Position numbers and translations under genes: made by a program. Positions 8,822 through 16,796 of a stretch of DNA of 64,000 nucleotides are shown here, piece by piece. The notes under the pieces were generated by a model, which saw only the letters and a program-made list of their open reading frames with translations, searched no databases and was not told where the DNA came from. Numbering within the stretch: position 1 is the stretch's first letter; every line of letters starts with the position of its first letter. Source of the DNA: Mycolicibacterium chubuense NBB4 (GTDB taxonomy: Bacteria; Actinomycetota; Actinomycetes; Mycobacteriales; Mycobacteriaceae); contig NC_018027.1 of assembly GCF_000266905.1 (NCBI RefSeq), forward strand, positions 1,798,001 to 1,862,000, given 5' to 3'.

Positions 8822-9223
8822 ACGAAGCCGCCCTCCGGCCGCCATCACTCGATGGCGGGTTCGGTGACTCCCAGTGCTCGCGGTGGATCCGCCGGCATCT
8901 GGACGACTTCTGATGTCCGTGAGTCGATTTTGCTCCTCGGACCGCCGTGCCCAGCTAACCTCTAGCCAGGTATACATGTGACGGTAGTGTCAATTTGGGC
9001 CGCGGCCGGGGGTGCAGCTGTGAGCGGCCTCGGACAGACACGCCCATGTGCACTGATCTTGAGCAAACTGCTGACAGCAGCGTCCAAGGCGGGGTAGCTT
9101 CCCAGAACGTAACCTGATTTGCCTACGGCGGTTCGCTGAGTTTGCGAGCCCGCCGTGCGGCTCATAGCCTATGACCTGCTCGCGGTACCCTCGCGCGGCT
9201 CAAAACGATAAGGGGATTGGCTC
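8822..9223. other. 402-base intergenic region with palindromes and a weak promoter
   Basis: No convincing gene is present. A short minus-strand frame of 67 codons (8962-9165) lacks any recognisable feature. Two palindromes stand out. TGAC-GGTAGT-GTCA at 8979-8992 lies beside an AT-richer patch. TCATAG-C-CTATGA at 9162-9174 overlaps a possible -10 (TAGCCT, 9165-9170) placed 17 bases after TTGCGA (9142-9147). The latter would drive the ketosynthase-sulfotransferase pair. AGGGG at 9211-9215 is the ribosome-binding site of the next gene. Confidence 0.5.
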
Positions 9224-10249
9224 ATGATGCTTCCAACTCTTTACTTCTCACGGCCCGCGACCGTCCTTCCGGACACCGCGATGGACAACGACGATGTGCT
9301 CGCGCGCGTCGGCGAGGCCTTCACCGGCCCGGCGTCGGAGTGGGACGGAGTCGAGCAAACGATTCGGTACGTGTTCGACCGGTGCAACACCAAGACGCGC
9401 TACCTCGACCAGAGCACCACGCTCTCGCCGGGCGAGTTCGCGGCGCGCGCCGCCACCGCCTGCCTCGAGCAGAACGGCGTGGCCGCCACGGACCTCGACC
9501 TCGTCGTCTACGGCGGCATCGCCCGCGACAACTTCGAGCCGGCGACCGCCGCCGAGGTGGCCGGACGCATCGGCGCCAAGCCGCTGCACGCCACCGATGT
9601 GACCTGTGCCTGCGCCGGCCTGATCGAGGCGCTGCACACGGTCGCGGGATACTTCGCGCTGCACCCCGAGATGAAGACCGCGCTGATCTGCGCCGGCGAG
9701 CTGACCCGCGACCGGATCACCTACGACATGGGATCGCTGCAGGACGTCGCGGTGTTCGCCGCCGGCCTGACGCTCGGCAATGCCGCCGCCGCGTTCCTGG
9801 TCTCCCGCGAGCCGCTGGCCGGCGGTAGCGCCCGCCTCGAGGGCCTCGTCCACAAGACGCTCTGCGAGCACTACGACCTGTGCCAGACGCCCGTCGACGG
9901 CCACTTCACGTCGAAGTCGAAGGAGCTGTTCGCGCTGTCGGTGCACGTGCCGCCGGAGGTCCGCCGCATGCTCGACGAGATCGGATGGTCGTCCGAAGAG
10001 GTCGACCACTACGCCTTCCATCAGCCCAGTGAGGCGGTCCTGGAGCGGGTGCTGACCGAGCTGGGCGCGCGTCCGCAGGCCTGTATCCACACCCACTCGC
10101 TGTACGGCAACACCGCGAGCACCGCATGGGCCCTCGCCCTCGACTACCGCCTGAAGCACGGCACCGTGGAGCCGGGTGACAAGATCGTCATGGCAAGCGC
10201 CGCGGCGGGTTTCACCATCGTGGCGGCCGCCGCGGTATGGGAGGGCTGA
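9224..10249 (+). CDS. ketosynthase III-like (FabH/OleA-type) condensing enzyme
   Basis: A 341-residue thiolase-fold ketoacyl synthase III family protein. Cys130 (in TCACAG), His266 (in YAFHQPSE) and Asn296 (in YGNTAS) supply the Cys-His-Asn triad of FabH and related acyl-condensing or acyl-transferring enzymes. DMGSLQD and GNAAAAFLVS are also typical. Sequence alone does not separate fatty-acid initiation from OleA-like head-to-head condensation or acyl transfer. It has an AGGGG ribosome-binding site and its stop abuts the start of a sulfotransferase gene, so the two are almost certainly one transcript. This pairing suggests synthesis of a sulfated lipid or polyketide rather than degradation. 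Confidence 0.88.
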   Translation: MMLPTLYFSRPATVLPDTAMDNDDVLARVGEAFTGPASEWDGVEQTIRYVFDRCNTKTRYLDQSTTLSPGEFAARAATACLEQNGVAATDLDLVVYGGIARDNFEPATAAEVAGRIGAKPLHATDVTCACAGLIEALHTVAGYFALHPEMKTALICAGELTRDRITYDMGSLQDVAVFAAGLTLGNAAAAFLVSREPLAGGSARLEGLVHKTLCEHYDLCQTPVDGHFTSKSKELFALSVHVPPEVRRMLDEIGWSSEEVDHYAFHQPSEAVLERVLTELGARPQACIHTHSLYGNTASTAWALALDYRLKHGTVEPGDKIVMASAAAGFTIVAAAAVWEG

Positions 10250-11365
10250 ATGGAGCGTTACCTGCGCGTCTACCGAGTCATCAGCAAGACGTTCGGGTTG
10301 CGGCTGAGGCCGCTCGGCACGTTCCTGGTGCTTCAGCTGCGGGCGGGCATCTCCGCGGCGACGATGGGTCTGGACCGCGTCGTCTTCTCCCGCTACAGGG
10401 ACGAGCCGATCGACCGGCCGATCTTCATCATCGGGAATCCGCGTAGCGGCACGACGTTCCTGCACCGCTTCCTGCTCGGAACCGGCGGCTTGGCCGCGTT
10501 CGAGCTGTGGGAGATGCTGTTCCCGGCCATCACCGCGCGCAAGCTGCTCGGTCGCATCGTCCCGCGTCTGGACCGGCTCTCGCCGGCGCGCTACCACCCG
10601 TCGGATGTGCATGACACCAGCCTGCGGGGCATCGAGACCGACGACCCGGCGTGGTTCTTCCACACGCTCGACGGTCCCTTCGCCTGGGCCTACTTCCTGG
10701 CCTGGCAGGACACCTGGGGCAGCGATCTGTCGCGGCGCTGCTTCGGAATCGACGGAGTGACGGCACAGGAGAAGGAGCGCTTCTTCCGTTACTACGAGGA
10801 ATGCTGGCGAAGGAACCTGTACTACAAGCGGGACAATCGCATCCTCGCCAAGACCAGCATGCTGACCTTCCGCCTCGACGAGGTGCTCGAGCGCTACCCC
10901 GACTGCAAGCTCATCTACATCATTCGTGACCCCGTCGAGGTCATCCCGTCGGGGATGTCGCTCATCGCGAGCGTGCTCGAGAACGGATACGATGCGTTCA
11001 ACCGCACCAGTAAACAAGATCAGGAGCGGTGGATCGAGAACCTCTACCAAGCGTCCTGCGACATGCTCCGCGTCTTCTACGAGGCTTACTCTTCGGGGCG
11101 GATCCCGGAGAAAAACCTTTGCGTGGTGCGGTATGTCGACCTCATCCAGAATCTCGAGCCCACGATCGAGCGCATCTGCGAGTTCGCCGAGATCGAACCC
11201 ACGGAGGCCTTCCGGGCCGAGGTGCGCGCGCAGGCGGAGAAGCAGCGGTCGTACAAGAGCAAGCATCAGCACGCTCCGGACCGGTTCGGCCTCAGCGCCG
11301 AGCGCATCCGGACCGACCTGGCCTACGTGTACGACGGGTTCGATCTTCCGAAGCACGCTGAATGA
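10250..11365 (+). CDS. PAPS-dependent sulfotransferase family protein
   Basis: A 371-residue sulfotransferase. IFIIGNPRSGTTFLHR at about residues 58-73 is the 5'-phosphosulfate-binding loop. LIYIIRDPVEVIPSG, about residues 222-236, is the 3'-phosphate-binding motif with its RDP and Ser. These transfer sulfate from PAPS to a hydroxyl on a lipid, sterol or sugar; mycobacteria use such enzymes for sulfolipids and sulfated menaquinone. It starts on the base after the ketosynthase stop, pointing to a two-gene unit. A hairpin follows nine bases after the stop. Substrate unknown. Confidence 0.9.
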   Translation: MERYLRVYRVISKTFGLRLRPLGTFLVLQLRAGISAATMGLDRVVFSRYRDEPIDRPIFIIGNPRSGTTFLHRFLLGTGGLAAFELWEMLFPAITARKLLGRIVPRLDRLSPARYHPSDVHDTSLRGIETDDPAWFFHTLDGPFAWAYFLAWQDTWGSDLSRRCFGIDGVTAQEKERFFRYYEECWRRNLYYKRDNRILAKTSMLTFRLDEVLERYPDCKLIYIIRDPVEVIPSGMSLIASVLENGYDAFNRTSKQDQERWIENLYQASCDMLRVFYEAYSSGRIPEKNLCVVRYVDLIQNLEPTIERICEFAEIEPTEAFRAEVRAQAEKQRSYKSKHQHAPDRFGLSAERIRTDLAYVYDGFDLPKHAE

Positions 11366-11373
11366 TGTACAGG

Positions 11374-11405
11374 GACGTCGGCGCGACGGCGTGTCGCGCC
11401 ACGTC
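11374..11405 (+). terminator. hairpin terminator after sulfotransferase gene
   Basis: GACGT-C-GGCGCGAC (11374-11387) can pair with GTCGCGCCACGTC (11393-11405), giving a 13-bp stem with one bulged C and a 5-base loop. It begins nine bases after the sulfotransferase stop. No U-tract. Confidence 0.55.
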
Positions 11406-11484
11406 CGCATGAATGCCGTCTTAGCAACGGTGAAATAGTTTCCTGAACGAACCTGCAAACCGCCTGTATCCGCGGGCCGACTCG

Positions 11485-11490
11485 TATAGT
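11485..11490 (+). promoter_or_regulatory. -10 element for secreted repeat protein
   Basis: TATAGT, a good actinobacterial sigma-70-type -10 hexamer, lies 39 bases before the start codon. No convincing -35 is visible. The ribosome-binding site GGGGGAAG follows at about 11517-11524. Confidence 0.45.
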
Positions 11491-11528
11491 CTCCGCTGTG
11501 ATCCTGGTCGCCTAATGGGGGAAGAGCA

Positions 11529-13850
11529 ATGAACGCTGGTAGTTATGTCGGTCGCATCGGTGGACTGGCGGTCGCCCTGGGAGTGGGCGCCGCGGTGTTC
11601 ACCGGTAACGGCGTCGCCTGGGCCGATTCCACCGGTTCCGACTCGTCCACCTCGAACACGGGTGGCCCGGGGACGAGCACGGGAACGGGATCGGAGTCCG
11701 GGAAGGACACGGCCAAGACCTCGACGAGCGATTCCACCGGCTCCGACTCCACGACCAAGTCGGATTCGAAGAAGGACTCGACCTCCACCGACGATGCGGC
11801 GGCGGACGACTCCGGCACCGACGCGGGCACCGGTAAGAAGGGGCGCCACGGACTCTTCAGCGGGCTCTTCAGCGGCCACCGGGCCGACTCCGGGTCGAGC
11901 GACCAGCCGGACGCGGATCAGGGCGCCACCGACACTCCTGCCAAGGGCACGGACACCTCCTCCACCCCGGACCCCACGCCGCAACCCAGGAAGTTCCGCT
12001 GGACGCCGGCGCCGACCGAGACCAAAACCTCCACGACCTCCACGACCGACGCGAACAGCAGCACCGGCGCTGAGCAGGCTGTCGCCGAGAAGCCGGCACC
12101 CAAGAAGTCTCTGTTCACGGTGAAGCTGAACGTGCCGGAAGCCGCGAAGACGACGACGACGCCGCTGACGACCACGCAGGCGTCCACCAAGGAAACGGTC
12201 GCCACGGCGGTCACGACGGAATCGGCGACCACCGCGGCGGTCGCGACGCCGCTGGCGACCTTCGTCAAGAATCTGTTCGACGCCTTCAGCGGCAACTCCC
12301 CGGCGGCGCCGGCGGCGGGCGGGCCGCTGTCCTGGATCATGGCCGCGGCCTCGCGCCGTGAACTGGCTGCCAACGCCCAGACCACCGACAACACGATGGT
12401 GTGGAACGGCTACCAGGTGGTCCCCGTAGGTGAACCGCTGATGAGCCAGTACTACGGCATGTTCTCGAACGTCCCGGCCTTCGGCGGCTTGCAGGGGCAG
12501 CAGGACTTCCAGCTCGTCAAGAACGGCGAGACGGTCGCGACCTTCCACGGCCTGGTGACCAGGAACAACGACCTCGGTGCCGGGCAGAAGCTCGTGCAGA
12601 TCGTGGTCCTGGACATCACCTCGAATCCCGGCGGTGCCGATGTGGGCGTCAAGCCCGGCGACATCCCGCCGGTCGGCTCGGTGTTCTCGAGCTTCGGTAA
12701 CGGCCGCAGCGGCTACGTCTACTCCGCTCTGGCCCAGCCGGGAGCAGATGTCGTCACGTACAACTACGTGACGCCGTTCGGCAGCAGGCCGCTTCACGCC
12801 ACCTACAGCGCGGCCGACTTCCTCACCGACTACGAGGGCGTCAACCGGCCCATCTACACCGCTGACGGCTACTACGTCGCTCCGGTGGAGAACAACACGA
12901 TGACGTTCACCGGTATCACCGGGTTGCAGCCCTTCTTCACGGCGCTGCAGGGCACCCAGACGTTCGGCGTGTACGACAAGCAGACCAAGGAGCTGCTCGG
13001 CACGTTCGACGGTGTGGTGACCGTGACGTCAGACTTCTGGGGCACCACCAGCGAGGCGATCCTCGTTACCAACAGCCAGGGCGACGTCGGCACCAAGCCG
13101 GGGCAGCTGCCTCCGTACGGCACGGTGTACAACGTCATCTACTGGCAGGACCCGACCTCGTACCTTCTGTACACGTCGAAGCCGACGACGCCGGGCTCGC
13201 CCTCGGTGACCCGGACCGTTCAGGTCACGGGCAGCAAGGTGCAGAGGCTGCCCTTCACGTTCGACGCGTCGACGCCTCCCCAGAGGGATCAGATCAAGAT
13301 CCCCGGCGCCTATACCTTCGTCCCGACCTCCGACGTCATCTACTCCGGAATCAACGGGCTGCCGCCCCGGGAGTCGATCGTCCAGGGATACCGCCAGTTC
13401 GACGTCCTGGACGCCAAGGGCACCAAGATCGGTTCCGTCGACGCGATCGTCACCAGCCAGTGGGACCTGTTCGGCAACAGCACCGAGGCCATCCTCGTGA
13501 CCAACGTGACCGACGGCCAGATGGGCACCGCGAAGGGCGAGGTCCCGCCGATCGGCTCGGTGTTCAACCTGAACTACGTCGGGCCGTTCGGGTTCGGGCA
13601 GGCGTATTACTCGCTGCCCACGGACTCGGGGGACAAGGTCTCCTACCAGCTGATGACGCCGTTCGGCGGCATCCCGTTGCTGTCGTTCTACGACGGGGCC
13701 AAGGATTTCAACAACTACGACTACTCCAACCCCTTCACCTACCAGAACGCCAATCCCATGGCACTGGGTGCGGGTGCTGCGGCCGGAGTGCTGGGCTCGG
13801 ATCAGATGTTGTGCGTGCTCGGCTCCACGTGCGACGTCAGCGCCGCGTGA
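11529..13850 (+). CDS. large secreted protein with Ser/Thr-rich stalk and three ~150-residue repeats
   Basis: A 773-residue exported protein of unrecognised function. A Sec signal peptide occupies about residues 1-33 (hydrophobic GGLAVALGVGAAVFTG, then a likely cleavage at AWA-D). Residues ~34-240 are a low-complexity Ser/Thr/Asp/Gly- and Pro/Lys-rich segment, likely wall-spanning. From about residue 290 three diverged repeats follow, starting near residues 295, 448 and 594. Each has a Tyr/Val-Pro opening, a GLxxxxxxxGxxxF block, an AILVTN- or QIVVLD-type strand and a PPxGxVF/PPYGTVY turn. The C-terminus has two Cys, in MLCVLGSTCD. It could be a surface or matrix protein. It is monocistronic, with its own -10 upstream and a strong hairpin downstream. 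Confidence 0.85.
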   Translation: MNAGSYVGRIGGLAVALGVGAAVFTGNGVAWADSTGSDSSTSNTGGPGTSTGTGSESGKDTAKTSTSDSTGSDSTTKSDSKKDSTSTDDAAADDSGTDAGTGKKGRHGLFSGLFSGHRADSGSSDQPDADQGATDTPAKGTDTSSTPDPTPQPRKFRWTPAPTETKTSTTSTTDANSSTGAEQAVAEKPAPKKSLFTVKLNVPEAAKTTTTPLTTTQASTKETVATAVTTESATTAAVATPLATFVKNLFDAFSGNSPAAPAAGGPLSWIMAAASRRELAANAQTTDNTMVWNGYQVVPVGEPLMSQYYGMFSNVPAFGGLQGQQDFQLVKNGETVATFHGLVTRNNDLGAGQKLVQIVVLDITSNPGGADVGVKPGDIPPVGSVFSSFGNGRSGYVYSALAQPGADVVTYNYVTPFGSRPLHATYSAADFLTDYEGVNRPIYTADGYYVAPVENNTMTFTGITGLQPFFTALQGTQTFGVYDKQTKELLGTFDGVVTVTSDFWGTTSEAILVTNSQGDVGTKPGQLPPYGTVYNVIYWQDPTSYLLYTSKPTTPGSPSVTRTVQVTGSKVQRLPFTFDASTPPQRDQIKIPGAYTFVPTSDVIYSGINGLPPRESIVQGYRQFDVLDAKGTKIGSVDAIVTSQWDLFGNSTEAILVTNVTDGQMGTAKGEVPPIGSVFNLNYVGPFGFGQAYYSLPTDSGDKVSYQLMTPFGGIPLLSFYDGAKDFNNYDYSNPFTYQNANPMALGAGAAAGVLGSDQMLCVLGSTCDVSAA

Positions 13851-13874
13851 GGTTGTAGTCCCGAGTTCGACACG

Positions 13875-13908
13875 GTGAGACCCCGGCGCCTCGGTGCCGG
13901 GGTCTCAC
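13875..13908. terminator. strong bidirectional hairpin terminator
   Basis: Sixteen-base arms (13875-13890 and 13893-13908) with one mismatch flank a two-base centre, giving a very stable GC-rich hairpin. It sits between the secreted-protein gene and the convergent CaiB-family gene and overlaps the latter's stop codon (13905-13907). Confidence 0.8.
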
Positions 13909-15131
13909 GCTATGGCGCCGCCGTCCTTGAGCGCCTCGATGCGGTCCCAGTCCAGCCCGAGTTCGGCCAGCACGAGCTCGGTGTGTTCGGACGCCGCAGG
14001 GGCGCGGGTCGTCTCGAGCGGCTCGTGATTGAACTGCACCGGCCCCCGCACGACCCGGAACGGCCTGCCGCCGTCACTCGCCTCGACTTCGGTGATCATG
14101 TCGTTGGCGATGGCCTGCTCGTCGGAGGCGAGGTCGACCAGGCTCTGGAACGGCGCCCACTGCCCCTTCATCGTCTTGAGATGCCGGCGCCAATAGTCGA
14201 ACGGCTTGCTGCGGACCGACTCGGCGATCAATTCGGCTGCGGCAGCAGCATTCTCGATTAGCGGCAGCACGTCGGAGAACCGCGGATCGTCGGCGAGCTC
14301 AGGCAGGCCGAGGTGTTCGAACGCGTCGCGGATGTATCCGGTCGGGCTGACGATGCACAGGTTGATGGTGCCGCCGTCGGACGTGAGGTAGTTGCCGAGA
14401 AACGGGTTGACCGTCGGCGCGGCGGAACCGGGCATCACCGAGCGCATCGTCTCGCCGGTCTCCATGCCCTGGGTGACGCTCGCCCCGGCCGCCCACCAGG
14501 CCGTGCTCAACAGCGACACGTCGATTTCGGCCGTTTCGCCGGTGCGTTCGCGGTGAAAGAGCGCCGCCGCGATCCCGCCGGCGATGTTCATCCCCCCGAT
14601 GGAATCCCCGAACGCCGGAATACCCTGCGACAGAGCGCCTCCGAGGTCCTCGGGGGTCAGCGCGTGACCCACACCGCTGCGGGTCCAGAACGCTGTCCCG
14701 TCGAAACCGCCGACGTCGCGCTCGGGGCCCTTGTCGCCGTAGGCGCTGCCGCGGGCATAGATGATGCCGGGGTTCACCGCACGAATGTGCTCGACATCGA
14801 ACTTGTTCTTCTGCCGTGCCGCGGGCAGGTAGTTGGTGAGGAAGACGTCGGCGGTCTTCGCGATCTCGTACAGCACCTCCTGTCCCTCGGGCTTGGACAT
14901 GTCGATCCCGACGCTGCGCTTACCGCGGTTGGGATGTTCGATGAGCGGGTGGCGGTTGGGGTCCAGCTGGAAACCGCCCATGTTGATGAACCCGCGCTGG
15001 GTGTCACCCCGCACCGGATGTTCGATCTTGATGACGTCGGCGCCCCAGTCGGCCAGGATCGCGCCGGCGGCGGGCACGAAGGTGAACTGCGCGACCTCGA
15101 GGACGCGGACGCCCTCCATCACCTTGATCAC
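13905..15131 (-). CDS. CaiB/BaiF family CoA-transferase
   Basis: A 408-residue class III CoA-transferase, which moves CoA between carboxylic acids through an enzyme-bound Asp-CoA thioester. EGVRVLEVAQFTFVPAAGA and ADWGADVIKIEHPVRGD are the family N-terminal motifs. VGGFDGTAFW carries the position of the catalytic Asp (GGFD). The GTG at 15131 is chosen because AGGGA stands seven bases upstream; ATG at 15119 is an alternative. It is divergent from the aldehyde dehydrogenase gene across an operator at 15185-15203. In this island it could activate an acid without ATP, complementing the two FadD proteins, or act as an alpha-methylacyl-CoA racemase-like enzyme. Confidence 0.9.
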   Translation of the reverse strand: MIKVMEGVRVLEVAQFTFVPAAGAILADWGADVIKIEHPVRGDTQRGFINMGGFQLDPNRHPLIEHPNRGKRSVGIDMSKPEGQEVLYEIAKTADVFLTNYLPAARQKNKFDVEHIRAVNPGIIYARGSAYGDKGPERDVGGFDGTAFWTRSGVGHALTPEDLGGALSQGIPAFGDSIGGMNIAGGIAAALFHRERTGETAEIDVSLLSTAWWAAGASVTQGMETGETMRSVMPGSAAPTVNPFLGNYLTSDGGTINLCIVSPTGYIRDAFEHLGLPELADDPRFSDVLPLIENAAAAAELIAESVRSKPFDYWRRHLKTMKGQWAPFQSLVDLASDEQAIANDMITEVEASDGGRPFRVVRGPVQFNHEPLETTRAPAASEHTELVLAELGLDWDRIEALKDGGAIA

Positions 15132-15184
15132 GGTCTGTCCCTTCTGCCGTCGACGCCTTGCGCGGAAGTCTAGCGGAGCCGCAC

Positions 15185-15203
15185 TACTGTAATGTTTACC
15201 GTT
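15185..15203. promoter_or_regulatory. operator, TACTGTAA regulon site 2
   Basis: TACTGTAA-TGT-TTACCGTT: the first half-site is the exact consensus, the second has two changes. It lies in the gap between the CaiB-type gene and the aldehyde dehydrogenase gene. It covers an upstream in-frame ATG (15192) of the latter, which argues against that ATG as the true start. Confidence 0.75.
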
Positions 15204-15236
15204 GACACTCCGATACGAGTTCCCCTGGAGGCGCAC

Positions 15237-16787
15237 GTGACCGACGCCGCTGCCGAGTCCGCCGAACGCAGCGAGACCAGCGTCGAGTGGGGGAGGCGCG
15301 CCGCGAAGCGGGCCGAACGCAGAATGCTGATCGCCGGGGAACTCGTCGAGGCGGCTTCCGGTGCCGTGTTCGACAACCTGAGCCCGGCGACGGGAGCGGT
15401 ACTGGGCACCACCGCGGCCGCGGGGGAGCAGGACATGAACCGCGCGATCGGCGCGGCGCGGGCGGCCTTCGACGCCACGGACTGGCCGACCGACAAGGAT
15501 CTGCGCAAGCGCTGCCTGCACCAGTTGCAGAGTGCGCTCGAACGCGAAAAGGACGCTCTGCGCCGGGAACTCGTCGTCGAGGTGGGCTGCCCCGTGATGA
15601 CGACCGAATCGGCGCAGTTGGACTGGCCGCTGGCCGAGTCGCTGCGTTATCCGGCTCACCTCATCGAGGCGTTCGAGTGGGAGCGTGTGCTTGCCGGCGG
15701 CGGATTGTTCGGTGAGCGCAACCTACGGATGGTCGTCAAGGAACCGGTCGGCGTCGTCGCTGCGGTGACCCCGTCGAACTTCCCGATCGAAGTCATCCTC
15801 AACAAGCTGGGGCCGGCGCTGGCGGCGGGCAACACCGTCGTGCTCAAGCCCGATCCGCACACGCCCTGGAACGCGACGCGTCTCGGTCGGCTCGTCGCCG
15901 AGCACACCGACATCCCCGCCGGGGTGGTCAACGTCGTCACCACCCCCTCGAACGAGGTCGCCGGCCTGCTCGCCACGGACCCACGCGTGGACATGGTCTC
16001 GTTCACCGGTTCCACTGCCGTCGGAAAGTTGTTGATGCGCCGCGGCGCCGACACGATGAAGCGGATGTTCCTCGAACTCGGCGGCAAGTCCGCGGCGATC
16101 GTCCTCGACGACGCCAACCCGGCCGCCATCGTGCCCACGGCCATCGGAGTCTGCGTCCACGCCGGCCAGGCGTGTGCGGCCACGAGCCGGATGCTGGTCC
16201 ACCGATCGCTCTACGGCCAGGCCGTCGCCGACATCACCGCCGCGTACGCGGTTGTCCCCGTGGGGGATCCGGTCGATCCCGGCACGCTCGTCGGCCCGGT
16301 CATCAGCGCCGCCCAGAAGGAGCGCGTGCTGACTGCGATCGACGGTGCGCGGGCCGACGGAGCGGAGATCACCGTCGGCGGTGGCGCGCCGCCGGGGTTG
16401 GCTGCTCACCTCGGCGGGGGTCACTACGTGGCACCGACGGTGGTGGTGGGGGTCGACAACGACGCGGCGATCGCGCAGCAGGAGGTGTTCGGTCCCGTGC
16501 TCGTGGTGCTGCCGTTCGACGACGACGAGGACGCCGTGCGCATCGCCAACGCCAGCGCGTTCGGATTGGCCGGCGCGGTGTTGTCGCGGTCGGCCGATCG
16601 GGGCATGGCGATCGCGCGGAAAGTGCGGACCGGATCGTTCGGCGTCAACGGCGGGATGTTCTACGGCGCCGACGCGCCGTTCGGCGGCTACAAGAGCAGT
16701 GGGCTCGGAAGGCAATGCGGCGTAGAGGGTTTCGCGCAGTACCTCGAGACCAAGACCATTGCGCGCCGGGAGCGGCGGCGAAACTGA
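15237..16787 (+). CDS. aldehyde dehydrogenase family protein
   Basis: A 516-residue NAD(P)-dependent aldehyde dehydrogenase. Catalytic Cys313 lies in GQACAATS, general-base Glu280 in LELGGKSA, and Lys204 in VLKPDPHTP binds the cofactor. The GTG at 15237 is preferred because GGAGG stands five bases upstream. An in-frame ATG at 15192 lies inside the operator and has no ribosome-binding site. It should oxidise an aldehyde formed by the P450 or Rieske enzymes to the acid for CoA activation. It is separated from the convergent P450 gene by only nine bases. Confidence 0.93.
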   Translation: MTDAAAESAERSETSVEWGRRAAKRAERRMLIAGELVEAASGAVFDNLSPATGAVLGTTAAAGEQDMNRAIGAARAAFDATDWPTDKDLRKRCLHQLQSALEREKDALRRELVVEVGCPVMTTESAQLDWPLAESLRYPAHLIEAFEWERVLAGGGLFGERNLRMVVKEPVGVVAAVTPSNFPIEVILNKLGPALAAGNTVVLKPDPHTPWNATRLGRLVAEHTDIPAGVVNVVTTPSNEVAGLLATDPRVDMVSFTGSTAVGKLLMRRGADTMKRMFLELGGKSAAIVLDDANPAAIVPTAIGVCVHAGQACAATSRMLVHRSLYGQAVADITAAYAVVPVGDPVDPGTLVGPVISAAQKERVLTAIDGARADGAEITVGGGAPPGLAAHLGGGHYVAPTVVVGVDNDAAIAQQEVFGPVLVVLPFDDDEDAVRIANASAFGLAGAVLSRSADRGMAIARKVRTGSFGVNGGMFYGADAPFGGYKSSGLGRQCGVEGFAQYLETKTIARRERRRN

Positions 16788-16796
16788 CGGGCGCCG

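Noticed and set aside
8962..9165. 67-codon minus-strand frame in the 402-base gap
   Set aside because: No ribosome-binding site, no recognisable domain, and composition unlike neighbouring genes.
9248..11458. 736-codon minus-strand open frame
   Set aside because: Antisense to the ketosynthase and sulfotransferase genes, whose catalytic motifs are intact.
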